A stretch of DNA of 64,000 nt from Helopsaltes ochotensis (taxonomy: Eukaryota > Chordata > Aves > Passeriformes > Locustellidae): contig VXBM01000023.1 in the NCBI GenBank assembly GCA_013400155.1, forward strand, positions 1,929,929-1,993,928. The letters run 5' to 3'. The first letter of the stretch is position 1. Each line of letters opens with the position of its first letter. The notes below the pieces were generated by a model. That model made no database searches and was not told the origin of the DNA. It saw only the letters and a program-made list of their open reading frames with translations. Both the position numbers and the translations under genes were made by a program. Of the stretch, positions 23,330 to 35,500 are shown one piece after another.

Positions 23330-24030
23330 TTTATAGGCTCAGTCAGTGGAAGGAAGAGTTGATGTGATTCACCTAAGCTTCTGTGACGCATTTGGCTTGG
23401 TATCACACAGTATTTTTATTAAGGAAATATGTAACACAAGGCACCCTTGAAATGATTAACAGTAGGGTTTGAAGTATCATTCTAAAGGGGGTGCTGTTTC
23501 TCACCTATTTCCTGAGTATTCCTCCAGATATCCAGGGTCCTCCAGCCCTACACTCTCTGCCATTTAACATTTTTATTGATAGCCTGGAAGGAGACATAAG
23601 TCCATTAATAATTAAGTCTCACCCATCCTTAGAGAGGTGTGACACTTGTTCTGGGCATGACAAATTATCATCTTAAAAAGCCTTTACTTCTCCAAAGCTT
23701 AGAGGCAGGCCAGAAAACTGGGTCAGACCAGAGTTTTAATTTTAGTTAATTTATCAGGCTAGATGGATCTCTCACTTAGACACTGGGCTGGCACTTATGG
23801 TGAACTGCACAAAAAAAATATTGATTGATGTCTTTAGGGGAAAAGAAAGGTGATCGTTATCCAATATGGTGAAAAGCCTGTGAAGACAAGCAAGATCTTA
23901 TATTTGGCAAAGAGAGTCAAACTAGAAGAAAGGCAGCAATCAACTAGCAACTGGGGCAACATGCTGAGGTTGTGATGGATTCTCCTCTGTGGACAATTTT
24001 TTGATCATGGTTGTCTGTTGTCCAAAAGCT
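23330..24030 (+). mobile_element. Second old CR1-type LINE copy, RT and C-terminal remnants
   Basis: At 23361-23420 the plus strand reads DVIHLSFCDAFGLVSHSIFI, which matches the CR1 RT block DVIYLDFSKAFDTVSHSILL. LPFNIFIDSLEGD near 23557 matches LFNIFINDLD.G. KILYLAKR near 23892 matches KCKVLHLG. EVVMDSPLWTIF at 23966-24001 matches the C-terminal RVVVDSPSLAIF. The catalytic DD region between these blocks is mutated or lost. It begins in the RT domain, downstream of the point where the left copy already ended, so it is a separate 5'-truncated insertion rather than a continuation. It has frame breaks throughout and no coding capacity. Confidence 0.75.
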
Positions 24031-25127
24031 CCTCTGCAATCTGAGCATGCAAATTCAAGGTTGCTCAGTAGCTCGTGGCCGGTACGCATTAAAATGAAAT
24101 TATCCCCTTCTGACCTTAAAATCATGTGTGTCTTTTCTATGTCACACCTGCATGCTATGAAATTCTTGATGTCAGAAAGGGTCTCCTTTTTCTGCACTTT
24201 TTACTGAAGAGGTAAGAGTGCAACTGCTGGCTGTTTCTCATGACCTGGCAGACAAAGCCAACTCATAAAGAGGGCATCTTTTTATCTAGTCATAGTGACT
24301 GGAAACAGAGATGGCTGTGTAAACACACCAGTTTGACATTGCCTGTAGTATGATTTTCTGTCTGATATTTTCGAGATGAAGTTTTACCTGCTTTGTCTGG
24401 CAGATTGCTGTCCAGGAAAATGGAACTGGAGACTTCATCTAACTATAGAGCAACTAACACCCAGGCCAAGATGCAGGCTGTAGGCATGGTAGGAGGAAAC
24501 CAGGCATTTTATATCAAAGTTTAGAGTTCTGCTAATTGATCCCTGGCCTTGTGCTTCCTACTCAACAAGCAGGAGGTGGCTCTAAGAACTCCTCCAGTGA
24601 AGGTTCAGGACAAGGATTTGGTACAACTCTCCAAGAGAAAGACTGAGCCTTACTGAAGCTTTACTTAGCAAATCCCTTGCTAGTGTGAAAGAATACTGAG
24701 CCATAGCTTGCATGAGTCTTGCTTTCTTGTAGTTGGTGCTTGTGGCTTTTGGCCCTTTTTAACATTAGTGACAGGTGCTTTTCAAAAGCCAGGATGTTAG
24801 TTTCAGGATGTTAGGAGGTGTCCCATGGCTGTAGTATGTGTCATGCAGACACAGAGTGCATATGTTCCTGCTAGGGGAGGCGACAGTTGTCTGGCCACTG
24901 AACACGGGGCTTGATGACCAGAAAGAGGCTATTATGCCCTGGCGAGGCCCCCCTCCTTCCCAGGGCTGTCATTCCAAGCTGCAATCTGACTTCCCCTGCC
25001 AGGGCGGTTGCTGAACCAGCCCTTATCTCAGAGACGCTCTGGTATGCTGCAGAATTAAATGCATCGGAGGAATTCAATCAGCCAGAACAATAGGCTTGCA
25101 TTGCTGGCTTGAACCAGTGTGTTAGGT

Positions 25128-25158
25128 ATACACAGTGTTAGATTCATACACAGTGTTA
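25128..25158. repeat. Short tandem duplication (13-nt unit, 18-bp period)
   Basis: ATACACAGTGTTA occurs at 25128-25140 and again at 25146-25158. GATTCAT also recurs just after each copy. This looks like a small local duplication. Confidence 0.85.
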
Positions 25159-27953
25159 CGGAGATTCATGCAAGGAAACCAGTACCTGGTGTTTTACACA
25201 CAGCCGAACTAGCTGCACACATCTTTTGTTTCCCACTTCATGGTAAAATTCAATTTTCTTTCTATGAGAACAAGCATATGCATTTTACATTTTCATGGCC
25301 ACTCCACTAGACTATTCAGTAGGACAAATTCAGAATAGCAATAGCTGGAAAATAACTATTATATCCTGATCTTGCACAAACCCATAAGCTTTCTCTGCAA
25401 AGAGGTGACTTTGTTTTCCCCTCAATCTGGTTTTGATGTTCTCTTTCTCCTTCCTTTTATGCAAAGCTCTCCATCCCAGAAGGCAGGCAAGCAGCCAATC
25501 CACCTCTCTGCCCCACTCCAAAATAAATGTTAGATGCTTAAAAACACACGAAAGGGAACTGTGAAAGCATTTCTGAAAAGAGTTGCTGTTTGGAGGGCTT
25601 TTTTGCTAATTTTGAGAGCTTTTGTGTGTTTTCCACACTAAACTCTACTCTATTTGACGGAGGTTCCTAAACCGTGGTTCAGCCAGACCGTCTGATAGGT
25701 CAGAGGACATCTGCCACACAGATAGACCTGCTACGCTAAAAATGCCACACACCTTTCCTCTGCTACATTCCTCTCTGACGAAAACAACATACCCTGGACT
25801 GATAAAGCGAGTGCTGTGTTGAGAGATTTGTCCAAAATATTGGATACCTCTGTGGTAGATCTGAAACATTGCTTGTTGGATCCATGTCCAGGGTGATGCA
25901 GACCTGGCATGGCTCCACCCAAAAGCAGATTCTCAGCTGGAAAAAATCCTTTGACTGCAGCAGAGCTAAAATGATTTACGGCAGCTGGGATGTAAGGGTA
26001 CAGCACACAAAAAGGTGTGTGCACACACTAGATGGTCTGCTTGCCCTCTGCCATCCAGGGAGCCACTCCCACTGGCAGTCATTCACCGGCCACTCTTCCT
26101 TTCCCTGAATGGATATGTCTCACTGCCTCATGTCCCAGATTCACACCATTAAAAGAGGACTGGGAATTCCTAGGCTTTTTACTACTCTTGCAGAGATAGA
26201 GCCCAAAGAGCCACACTGGGAACATCAGTCTTTCAGTTAAGCAGGCACCATCCCAGTGCACAGCCAGGAAAAGACCTGGAGTCCCTGGAGGACTGCTTGT
26301 TCCCCAAGGAACTCATTAAGGCTATGGTGCAGCACATGAAGGCAGGGGCAGGAGGTATGTGCTCCACACAGCCTGTCAGCGCTCAGAGAGGCTCTTGCAT
26401 TGCTGATGTTACAGTTGCATCTGTGGATGGTCAGTGTCTGGATGGCTTGAATCCAGGCTCCCTCATGAATAAAGCATGCGGGGATACTGAAACTCCAGCT
26501 GTTGTATCCAAATCCCACTGCCTGTTGCAGGGAGAGACAGATTGCTCACAAAAGGGCAAGTGTGAGTGACTGGCCACAAGGATCTGTTCTCCCCAGTCCA
26601 TCAAATATTTCCATGTGTTCCATTCCAAAATATTGATGTGCCAAGCCGTGGGATCTTTATATTTAGCAAGAAGCATAAATCACAGATGCAGGGGGCAGCT
26701 TCTGTAATGTTCCCTGGCTTATCGACTGTACTACTAATAGCTCAGAGAGCCTTGTAAACTGGACTGTGAACACTACAGTGCAAGCAGGGGAAAAAAAAAA
26801 TCCAATTACCTCTGGCATAGGCTGGGAAGTGTTTTCTGGTGACAGGTTCTCTGCTCCGTGTCAGGAACCTCCTGGACAGGCTCCCAGGAGGCTGTGAAGT
26901 GTCAGAAGAACAAATAGGATTCGGCAATTCAGAAACTCGAGTGTGACACTGGTGTGTGGATTTCTCTGGATTTGCAGTGTGGATTTGTGTGTAGGCTCCC
27001 TGTTACTGACATGTTCAAAGGTGAGCCAACAAGCAGAAGAGCATGGTAGATGGAGGGGATGAAAGGTGGTGAACGGGTGTCCCAGCATTATTTCAGTTTT
27101 GCTGGTGTCCCAACAGATGAACAGGACTGCTAAGACGTTCCAGAGGTGCACAGACATTTGCAATATAAAGACCACAGCACAAGTCCTAAAGCAGAATGTG
27201 ATAAAGAAGTCACAGCTCCCTTTCTTCATTTTCTTTCCTCTTGGTTTTGTTCATTTTCTCAACTAAGACGTCTCACACATGTCCTATTCTGTTTATTGGG
27301 AAGTGGTTTGTAAACTCAGTGTTTTGGATAAAGAGCCCTTGAGCTAAGGAACACTCATGTGAACTGCATCAGCCTTCCCATGCCTGAGAAGGTCAACAGC
27401 CTTCCCAGCACATTCAGAAGTGATGCACTGATGTGCTTTTACAAGAAAGGTTTGAAATCCCCCTTTATACTTCATTGTTTTATGCCTCTGGATAACTCAG
27501 TGTTTAGATTAATAATAATGTTGTGTATTCCTGTAGTTCCACTCCATCTAAAGACCAAGAACTGGTTTACCAACATCAACGCATCTGTCCTTTTGTATTG
27601 GAATTTGACATTGACTGATTTTCTTAAAATCAACATTCTGATGTATTTTCCCTCTAGCAGTTTGTCCTAGACTAAGAATTCTTTTAAGCAGAATCTGAGA
27701 ACGGCTTTCCTGGTTTCCTCTTGAGTTCACAGCAAAACTTGCCAAAAGGGGAAAGTGCATCCAAAACAACAACAATAATACAGGAGGTCCTGCTACATGC
27801 AGAAAGTGAGCAGCCCAAAGGAAATAGCCAAATACTTGCTTATTCACAAGGCTTCTTCACTAGCAGCAGCAATAGGAGGTAGTGGGATTTGGGCACATGG
27901 GATCTGTGAGTTGGCGTGTCTCTCCCAGAGCTTCATTGTGACCCCATGCCGAG

Positions 27954-27984
27954 CTGAAGCAAACACATCACTGAAGCAAACACA
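27954..27984. repeat. Short tandem duplication (14-nt unit, 17-bp period)
   Basis: CTGAAGCAAACACA is present at 27954-27967 and again at 27971-27984, separated by three bases. Confidence 0.88.
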
Positions 27985-30900
27985 ACAGTAGCCAGCCTGA
28001 GGACTTGCCTGCTGGGCTGGCTTCACAGGAGCTGCACGGAGGGGATACAGTGTCCTGATGTTATAGCATTTAATTATCTCAGATTTAAGCACAGGCTCAG
28101 ATCTCTTGAAGTCCTTTGTGAAAACTGGTTTACTGTAATTTCCCAAGTCTCTGGAATTTTTCTGATTTCTACCTCTTGCTTAATTTCTGCATTGCCCCAT
28201 AGTCCAGCCAGGACCATCAGTGAAGCTTTTCTAGGTATTAATACATGAGTCTTGTTTTGTCACTGAGTGTAATAATCCTGAACCTGAGAAAACTTGCCTG
28301 CGGTCTGTTATAGAAAAGGTTTTGTCGAGCCCATTTCTCTTTGTTCCTTTAATTGTGCCCAGTCCTTACCTTCTTTTAGAACTGGCTACCCACACAGAAG
28401 CAACATCTACATATTTATAGGGCACGGCTCCTTTTCCGTAACATACCCAAATCTCTCACTGCTGGCGGGCTGACAGGGCTGCGCACTCTGGATACCCTTC
28501 TATTGTGCAATGGGATTTTACTCCATTTACTTTCCATGAACTCTGTTAACATCGTGCAGGGCTCTGTTTGTGCTTCTCTGTCTATTTAAAAATGACACAC
28601 CTTGTGGACTTCTGTCATTCAGAATTTTACAAATACTTCACCCTTTTTATGACATATTGACTGTTGAAGCTAATAACACTTTGTCATGGTTTTCTCTTTC
28701 TCTGTTGCCTCTGGTGGAGTTTATTTAACTCTTTCTGTGGGAATTAACCTCTGCTCTTTAGACTTTCCTTATCATAGATCTAGAAAAACATATGATCTTA
28801 TAAAACCTGTTGTTCTAATCCTTCTTCACCATAGTCATCATTTTGCCAATGATTCTTTCTAGTAGCCACCAGCTTTCCTGGATGTTATAATCTCAGCCCA
28901 TTGGACAGGGTTTCTTATCTGCATTATTTCTGTGAAAGGAACTTTAGCAGTTTGGACCCTGTGGTACTGAGACCTGCATAAAAACCATCTGGAACAGTAG
29001 TCTCTGATCCAAGACAGCTAAGATTTTTTTTTCTCATGCTATGCTTTAATGCCTTGAAAGTACTTTAAAAAATAAACGAGTGTGACCAGACCAAAAGCTT
29101 CCACTAGAGGCATTTCTCTGGGTATCTCCTGTCTTTGTATTTAGTAGAGATCACAATTTCATAATCCTGAATGTCTTAGGACTATCAGAAGAACAGCCTG
29201 TCATTCACAGTCTCACAAAAGGAAGCAAATGACTCACCTAGCCAGTATTAAATAATATTCTAGGTTTACAAGTATTTACCAGGACCATTATGTAATGGAT
29301 AAGGTTATCCTTTGTTTATTGAGGCTTATTTCCTGGAAATCTATGCTCCTGCCCCACACAAACATAAAAACACAGTTCAGGCACTCAAAAACATAAACCT
29401 GGGCAGAAATAGCAAGACTTCAAAAACATGTTTGAAAGGCAGAATTTTTAGATTCTGATGCAGCTATCAAGCATTCAGCACATCAGTCTCAAAGTATTAA
29501 AAAAATTCTTTCAAAGTTTTTCTTCAAGAGCTTCAAACACCAGAAACATGCATTTAAGTTGATGTAATCTCATGATTTAGCAAAACTCTTGCCCAATAAT
29601 GCACCCATTGCCTTTCAATGGTGTAAAAAGAGCTGCTGAAGGGATGGAAGAGGCTGCTGTCAGCCTCAGGTGAGATGTATTCAACAAAATTGATAAAAAC
29701 CCAGGCTCTCTGCAGACAAAAGACCTGGACTCCAGGCTGAAGGCCTCGCTTGGCATTGAATGACCAGAGGCACTGCATGGAATATTAAGCATGTGATACT
29801 AAGTTGCTGGCAGCTTCCCAGAAGAGTCCTATTCTCATTGCATTCCTTGGATGTCTCTCAGCCACTGGCTTGAGAAAGTCACTAACCTTAGTATGCTTCA
29901 TTGTTCTGGCAGCATGTCTCAGTCCAGAGGGTATCTCGTGATCTCTGCTGACCATTGCCTATGCACTTGTGCAGGTCATCCCAGAAACAGCTGAGCAGAT
30001 TAATAGGGCTCTGTGGCATGCACTGCTCCCCAGTGCCCACCACCAGGAACCAGAGCTGTGGTGTGACCAGACAAGTATTTCCAGCCTGTCAGCATCCCTC
30101 CCACTAACACCTTATTCCGGGAGTGAGGAGAGGGGCAGTGGGCAGTCCGACAGGGTTTGAGCCCTACTGTGAGCAGAGTTCAGAGCCTGAATCGTGGGGA
30201 ACTCAAGCCACAGGAACACTCTAGCAGGAGCTGACCGACAGGCAAATCATCCTCTCCTCAGGGAAAAGCAGTGTTTCACCCCCATATTGCCTCTAGTCCT
30301 CTACCTTGGGATGCATGAGGTGTCTGGGGACCATGGCAATGGCAGTGACAGTACAACCAAGACACGATTTCTGCTCTTTGGCTCCCCTGACAGTGCCGCT
30401 GGCCTAGTAACGTGGACACATCAGCCAGAATGCTTCTTAGGGTCTGTTTGCCTTGAAATCAAAGCCGCAAGTGCTCTTTGTCGCCTGTGGCTCTGCCACA
30501 CAACAGTCCACACACCTTTTCTCCCTAGGAATCTGGGCTGCTGTTGTATCCAAGATCCTTCCCCAGATGCCTTGCCAGCATCCACACCCTTATGCCAGAG
30601 CTCTTATTCAAATAGGAAATAATCAAGCATGGGTCCTGGGCTGTTGCCGAGGTGCAGATCTACCTCTCTGCAGATAGGGCCTGAGGGTTTCTCTTAAAGC
30701 ACAGGAACAAAACATCTGAGTACTGATCCCCTCATTTTTCCTCCTCCTTCCCTCTGGCTCTGAAAACAAGTCCCAATTCTTTCATCAGATCAAATAGGCC
30801 AGAGCAACTGGGCACTCTGTGCTAGGGGAATGTCTCTGAGGATGAGTCAAAGGGAACAGAACATGCAAGTCCAGTCCCAAAACAGACAGCAGGGCTGAGG

Positions 30901-31726
30901 GATGAGTGTGGCCAGGGTAGCTGTTGCTCAGCATCTCACCAGGCTTGAGCAGGAGCCATGCAGTGATGCTGGTAAGTCCCCACTTGAGGATTGCTTCTGG
31001 AGAGCAAGCCCGGGGTTAAGGTAGGTGATCAACCCATGTGCTCCGTGGGGACTGCGGAGGGGTCTGAGGGCACTCTGTCATGTGGTCCTGCCGCAGCAGG
31101 AGATGGTCAGAGACTGTGGATGGACACATCCTGCTGTGGTCACATCTGACAGACAGGGAAATGCTGAGCCCAGAGGAAAGGCTGAAAAAGAATGGGAGAA
31201 AGGAGCTCTATCTGCTTGAAGGATGGAGAGGAGGAGATGACAGCAGCAGTGAAAAACCAAAAGAGGATGATACCATGAGTTGCTGTGGAGATAATGTCAA
31301 CCTCAAATCTGACACAGTGGCATGGCTGCTGGGAAGAAAGAGAAGGGAAGAAAGATGTTTTCACACAACACAGGATTTACAAATATACGCATCAAGATTG
31401 GTTGATAGACAGATCTTTGGATGAGGAGGGTGAAGGGCACCTGAAGAAGTGACTGAGGAAAACGTCAGGCAGCAGAGGATGAAGGTTTTCTAGAGGGAAG
31501 GGGGATACTGTGGACTTGACCAGCTGCTCATGCAAGAACAGAAACAGTGGAAACAGAAAGGGGCACAAAACCTCTGTTGCTGTGAACACCAGAGCCAGGA
31601 CAAGAACCGGCTGATTTGGGCTGAGAAGATGCACCACTTTTATCTCTTCATCATTTCCTGTTATCTAGCAATTTTATTTGTACTGACTTGGGTTAGGAAA
31701 TTAGGAAATGCTTCTGTTTTTCAAGC

Positions 31727-31765
31727 ATTATTATTATTATTATATAACCCATTATTATGGGTTAT
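31727..31765. repeat. (ATT)n run leading into a small hairpin
   Basis: ATT units at about 31727-31740 run into an inverted repeat, ATAACCCA at 31744-31751 and TGGGTTAT at 31758-31765, around a TTATTA loop. It probably arose from the microsatellite. There is no T or G/C context suggesting a terminator with a role here. Confidence 0.85.
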
Positions 31766-31942
31766 TAATCAGATGACTGTAGGCTTCCATGTGTCTGATA
31801 CTATTAATCTCTTCATAAACTTGGAGAAGCAGGATAAGGTTCAGTGACATTCAGACTACAGGGGGAAGCAGAGATTTCTCTCTTGCCTCTTTTTTAATGT
31901 TCAATAAGTAGATGTTACACTCTCAACAGGAATGGAAAACCA

Positions 31943-32535
31943 AAGAATCAGAGAATCACAGAATATGTTGAGTTGAAAAGGAACCCATAAGGATCATCGA
32001 ATCCAACTCCTTCACAGGACCATCCCCAAGAGTCACACCATGTGCTTGAAAGCATTGTCCAAAAGCTTCTTGAACTGTGTCAGTCTTGGTGCTGGGCTCC
32101 TTGGGGAGCCTGTTCCAGTGCCCAACCATCCCCTGGGTGAAGAGCCTTTTCCAGATATCCAACCTAAACCTCCCCGGACACAGCTTCAGGCCATTCCCTC
32201 AGGTTCTGGCACTGGTCATCAGAGAGAAGAAATCATTGCCTGCCCCTCCTCTTCCCCTCACAAGGAAGGTGTAACTGCAGTGAGGGCTCCCCTCAGTCTG
32301 CTCCAGGCTGAACAGACCAAGTGACCTTGGCTGCTCCTCGTACAGCTTCCCCTCAGGGCCCTTCATCATCTTTATTGCCCTCCTTTGAATGCTCTCTAAT
32401 AGTTTACTTTCTATTGTAGTACCAAAAACTGCACACAGGACTCAAGGTGAGGCTACCCCAGCCCAGAACAGAGTGGGACAATGCCTTCCCTTGCCCAGCT
32501 GATGAAGCTGTGCCTGATGCACCCCAGGACTATCC
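31943..32535 (-). mobile_element. CR1 LINE 3' end, 5'-truncated, ~590 bp
   Basis: Read on the plus strand, this is the complement of a CR1 3' region. It starts with the complement of the terminal octamer-type tail (AGAATCAGAGAATCACAGAAT). It continues through CCCATAAGGATCATCGAATCC, GTGCCCAACCATC, AGATATCCAACCTAAACCTC, CTCCAGGCTGAACAGACCAA and TGCCTGATGCACCCCAGGA. The order and near-consensus state of these blocks make it the best-preserved repeat in the window. The element runs out near 32535, as expected from incomplete reverse transcription. Frames of 60-95 codons inside it are translations of CR1 3' sequence, not genes. CR1 insertions usually lack clear target duplications, and none was seen. 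Confidence 0.95.
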
Positions 32536-35500
32536 AGGACACTTGGAGAAAGCAGATCCATTTTAATTTTATCAACTGGTTTAATACAAAATGAAACTCA
32601 TATATACTGATGATAAATATTTCAAGATAATTCTACAGTTTAAATGAAATTACTGATGTATCATGTCGAAGAGGCCCTGCGCTATCTTTGAAAATGTGCA
32701 GGAAGTGAGAGACTAGCATCTTCCATTTCCTGAAATACATAGATTGAAAAAGTATAAGCTTCAAAATCTGTTTCTTGCAGGAAAATGGAGACTGAGACAG
32801 AAGAAACAAATTAGCAAGTAGTCAACAAGCCAATCTGCAGTCACAAGAAGAGTTAAGACTATTAAATACAGAAAAGGACATCTTGATTAAGGACTTTCGT
32901 TACAAAGCCACTTATTCTATGATTCAATAAATCATGTAGTAGCTTAGGAAGAAGACACGGGGAAGATGTTCAGCTGGTGGAAAAGGCAATATCTTTCCAG
33001 CATGGAAGCCCACCATTTGCGCACTTAAAGTTTGGCCTACAAACAACTCCAGTGAACAAGCACACATCCAGCAAAGCCTGAACATCAGAAGTTGGGGTCT
33101 ACACACTTCCTGTCGCAACCCTGAGCATATGGCATTGTACAGCACTTAATCACATGGACAGAAACTCTTTCCATAGGGCTTTCGCTGCTACAGCTGTGTG
33201 GGTGTTTATTCAGACCAGATATTTGTCCTCCTAAGCTGGTGCGTGGCCCACAGGCCTGTTTTCCACAAGCCGCCCTGTAAACATCATTACTGAATTACCT
33301 TGTGGTCTTACCCTCAAGTCAGAGAGCTTCAAAAAATCGATGCCTGTTTCTTCATAGCATGCATGGGAGAGGAGATGATGCTGCTCCATGAAAAGAGAGA
33401 GATCAAAGTTGCCAGAAGCTTCTTGCTAATTGTGGATGCCAAAATGAAGGCACTCAGGGTTTAATTTCCCAAAGCTGTGGGCAAGATCACAGCATTTTAG
33501 ATATTCAGTGTGTAGCTCCCACTGATTTCCCCTCCAGGTATGCGTGCTCTGTACTGCCACAAATACTGTTTACAGCAAAAAACACAACACAGAGTGAATG
33601 ATAGACAGAGAAGTTTGAGTGGGCTCTGCTGTTGCCCAGACAAGGAAGAGAGCATCTGTTTCTCCAGCAAAACATCTCTCTGTCTTGTCTACCAGGCACT
33701 CGCTGCTCCTGCCATGACAGCCCCACCAGTGACATTGCTGGCAGTTGACCCAGAGCAGCTCCTCCAACTCTCCAGAGCCCAGTGCCTTCCCAGATCAGGC
33801 AGTGTGAAGGAGGAGTGTGTGCTGAAGGAGGCAGAGGTCATACCAAAAATACCGTATGTGCTCACGTTACCAGAGAGCAGCGGAATGTCTCCTGAGCACA
33901 AGGCAGAGACATTCCTTATGCTTGGCATCTCCTCACTGAGTGATCAACTCTGCAACTTTAACAGAAGGCACTGCGACAAAAAAGGAGAATCTTTTAGAGA
34001 GAAAATGGTAAAAATATTTTGTCACATGGATTTATACTGATCACCCATTTTGGCTGCCATAGAAGAATTATTAGTTTCAGTCAAGTAGTAAAGGTCTGCA
34101 CTGCAGATTTGCTGCATAAAACAAGCTGTTCTTTTCTTCATAGGGAAGCTACTTGCTAAAGGAAAGAAGGGAAAGGAGGGAATGGAGCAGGGCATCAATT
34201 TTGTCTATGAGTTTCACAGCTATTTGCAGGCAACGGACAAATAGGGAGACTGAGGGCTGGTAGGTTCAGTTCCAGGGTACAGGTGGTCATCAGGATGAGA
34301 CATTGAACACCATTCTGCTGTTACATCATCACTCAATTCTGGCCATTCAACCACGGTCGTGGTAATGAAAGTGTCTGAAGAAAGGTCAGTTGCATATAAG
34401 TTTAGACAGTAGTCTTTGATACCCTTGGCATGGGTTTGATGCACGGTTGTGAAAAATAAAATTTGCAATTGATTTTGCTAAGTAGCTATTTCAAAGTAAT
34501 AGAGGTCTTTCCCGCACTCTCTGGGCAGCATCCGTTTCAGAATGCCTCAGAGACGTTACCTCATTAATTTTAATGAGAAGCCCAGACGTGAGTCTGACAC
34601 AACCATAAATTGTTCTTCCTGTGTGTGCATGTATGTGTGTGTTTAAAAGAGCTCCCTGTGTTACCCCATGAAGGACCTGACTGTGTTACATGCTGATGTT
34701 CACTGTTTAGGCATACGTCATCCTGGCTCCACCACACAGCTCCCTTTTCATGCTTTGGCCACCCTTTGCAAATTACCTTAGTGCCTCTCCCTGCTGTGCC
34801 CTGCATTCACAAACCGTCTTCCGTCTCTCAGAGAGGAGTGAGAGATCCTTCCACTCCAGATGCAACTCTAGATCAAGGCCATAGCATCACCCCAAAATAC
34901 CCTCACCCAGACATAATCCTGACAGATGTATATTTGTATCATTCCAACCCCATGTGCCACACTATCTTTTTTAAGCCCCACAGACTTCAAGAAGCTCCCT
35001 CAAACCCTTTTGCAAGGCACAAGCTTAAGGTTAGACCTGCAGCACAGGACTGAGCACAGCTAATGTGCCTGTCAGCCCCAGGAAGGGGACGAGGGAGGTG
35101 AGGGGATGAACTCGCCCTCCTGTTTTTCCCATTTGACCACCCATCCTGCTCTGCAACTGACCTTAGAGGCATGAACCACCTTTGCCGAGGGAAACCCCTC
35201 ACTCAGTTTATATGTCATGGGAGGGATCCAGTTTTGTACCTCCCACTAAGGACCGTTGTGGAAAACTGGTGTTCTCAATCCAGACCTTTCACCAGCAGCC
35301 GTGAGTTCAAATCCCAAGTGTCCGCTGTGGGCAGCAGGAGCTGGCTACATAAATGACATTGCCACACAGTACAAAAGCTGTTTGTCCCTGCAGTGATGTC
35401 ATTTTATCTTACATAAGAAGCAAAATGAATGGCAAGAGGTCACCTCCCATGGTACCTGAGCTCCTAAAATGCCTTCCTCCCATATGCCTTCATTTCAGAG

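Larger units (their letters stand above)
24031..31942. other. Unique non-coding sequence, no gene recognised
   Basis: About 8 kb with only short overlapping frames. Part of it (about 24890-25110) has mixed regulatory-like motifs and is discussed separately as a candidate conserved element. Small duplications at 25128-25158 and 27954-27984 and a short ATT repeat with hairpin at 31727-31765 are listed separately. No interspersed repeat was recognised before the CR1 at the right end. Confidence 0.5.

Noticed and set aside
32040..32324. Plus-strand frames of 65-94 codons near 32 kb
   Set aside because: They are antisense translations of the CR1 3' end.
33540..34040. 166-codon plus-strand frame as a gene
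   Set aside because: No recognisable domain, no convincing splice sites, and competing frames on the other strand. The length is within chance for a 64-kb window.
35295..35320. tRNA-like GAGTTCAAATCCC motif
   Set aside because: A B-box-like string alone. No A box or cloverleaf could be drawn from the preceding 70 bases.
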